Origin: an uncultured Clostridia bacterium
GTDB lineage: Bacteria > Bacillota > Clostridia > Christensenellales > Aristaeellaceae
Reading direction: 5' to 3'
Assembly: GCA_937874275.1 (NCBI GenBank)
Contig: CALNAU010000225.1
Span: forward strand, 1 to 14,372
DNA: 14,372 bases
Below, piece after piece: positions 14,238-14,372 of the stretch (positions are counted from its first letter, which is position 1; each line of letters starts with the position of its first letter). The notes under the pieces are model-generated. The model ran no database searches, was not told the origin of the DNA, and worked only from the letters and a program-made list of their open reading frames with translations. The position numbers were made by a program, and so were the translations under genes.

Positions 14238-14372
14238 TAATCACAATGCACGATTGTATATGGTCGCAACATATCTTGATGCTCCTCTTTCTTGTATCCC
14301 AATGATCAAATCATTCATTTAACGTATCAATACAAGATAAAAGCATAGGATAGCATAGGATATTCCTACCCA
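14238..14372. other. AT-rich intergenic tail with small repeats, no gene seen
   Basis: The stretch after the last gene is much more AT-rich than the rest. It contains a 10-bp tandem direct repeat GCATAGGATA (14343-14352 and 14353-14362), a hairpin AATGAT-CAA-ATCATT (14301-14315) inside a wider inverted repeat TCTTGTAT/ATACAAGA (14290-14297 and 14330-14337), and a TATCATT-TC-AATGATA hairpin (14224-14239) across the previous stop codon. None has a U-run typical of an intrinsic terminator on the plus strand. No tRNA, promoter or coding region is convincing. Confidence 0.5.

Noticed and set aside
14231..14272. A 13-codon minus-strand peptide with an upstream GAGGAG, overlapping the end of the Csd-like gene
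   Set aside because: It is too short and unconserved by eye, with no promoter. It could be a chance occurrence in an AT-rich region.
1..14372. tRNA-Sec (selC), other tRNAs, rRNA, CRISPR arrays, transposases and att sites
   Set aside because: I looked for them in the intergenic spaces and saw none. The longest gene-free stretch (11860-12265) is filled by promoters, riboswitch and leader.

Overview
The window is a selenium-dependent glycine fermentation locus from a bacterium. The gene set (glycine reductase, clostridial-type selenoproteins with in-frame UGA, strong AGGAGG-type ribosome binding sites, sigma-A-like promoters) points to an anaerobic, amino-acid-fermenting member of the Firmicutes/Clostridia. 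Base composition is clearly GC-rich, unlike the AT-rich model organisms for this pathway (Acetoanaerobium sticklandii, Clostridioides difficile). The species cannot be named from the window.

Layout. (1) 1-2720, minus strand: selA then selB (overlapping ATGA; selB runs off the left edge), the machinery that makes Sec-tRNA and delivers it to UGA. (2) 2721-2873: divergent selA/selD promoters carrying a mirrored GCGGTGC element. (3) 2874-3935, plus strand: selD, selenophosphate synthetase, itself a selenoprotein (in-frame UGA at 2925-2927). (4) 3951-3984: hairpin terminator between convergent selD and grdD. (5) 11859 down to 3998, minus strand: one long operon in the order grdX-grdE-grdB-trxB-trxA-grdA-grdC-grdD, encoding glycine reductase components B (GrdE, GrdB), A (GrdA) and C (GrdC, GrdD) plus the thioredoxin system that supplies electrons. 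grdB and grdA each contain an in-frame UGA (9002-9004 and 7165-7167) followed by a SECIS-like hairpin; conventional gene calling would split both. (6) 11860-12265: a control region with back-to-back promoters. The leftward transcript carries a tandem glycine riboswitch (about 12089-11903) ahead of grdX. (7) 12266-14237, plus strand: yedF, a DUF3343 gene and a NifS/Csd-like PLP enzyme, overlapping and translationally coupled, probably a selenium/sulfur mobilisation operon. (8) 14238-14372: short AT-rich tail with small repeats and no gene.

How it works together. Glycine plus reduced thioredoxin is converted to acetyl phosphate and ammonia: GrdE/GrdB bind and activate glycine, GrdA carries the carboxymethyl-selenoether, GrdC/GrdD release acetyl phosphate, and TrxA/TrxB re-reduce the system. 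The two catalytic selenocysteines require SelD (Se donor), SelA (Ser-to-Sec on tRNA) and SelB (elongation factor), all encoded here. YedF, DUF3343 and the Csd-like enzyme are the likely source or carrier of reduced selenium. Only selC (tRNA-Sec) is not seen. The riboswitch would match operon expression to glycine supply. I see no mobile element, CRISPR array, rRNA or tRNA. The parts are known families. The less expected features are the shared promoter architecture, the gene order, the use of UGA as both Sec and stop within one operon, and possible attenuators between grd genes.
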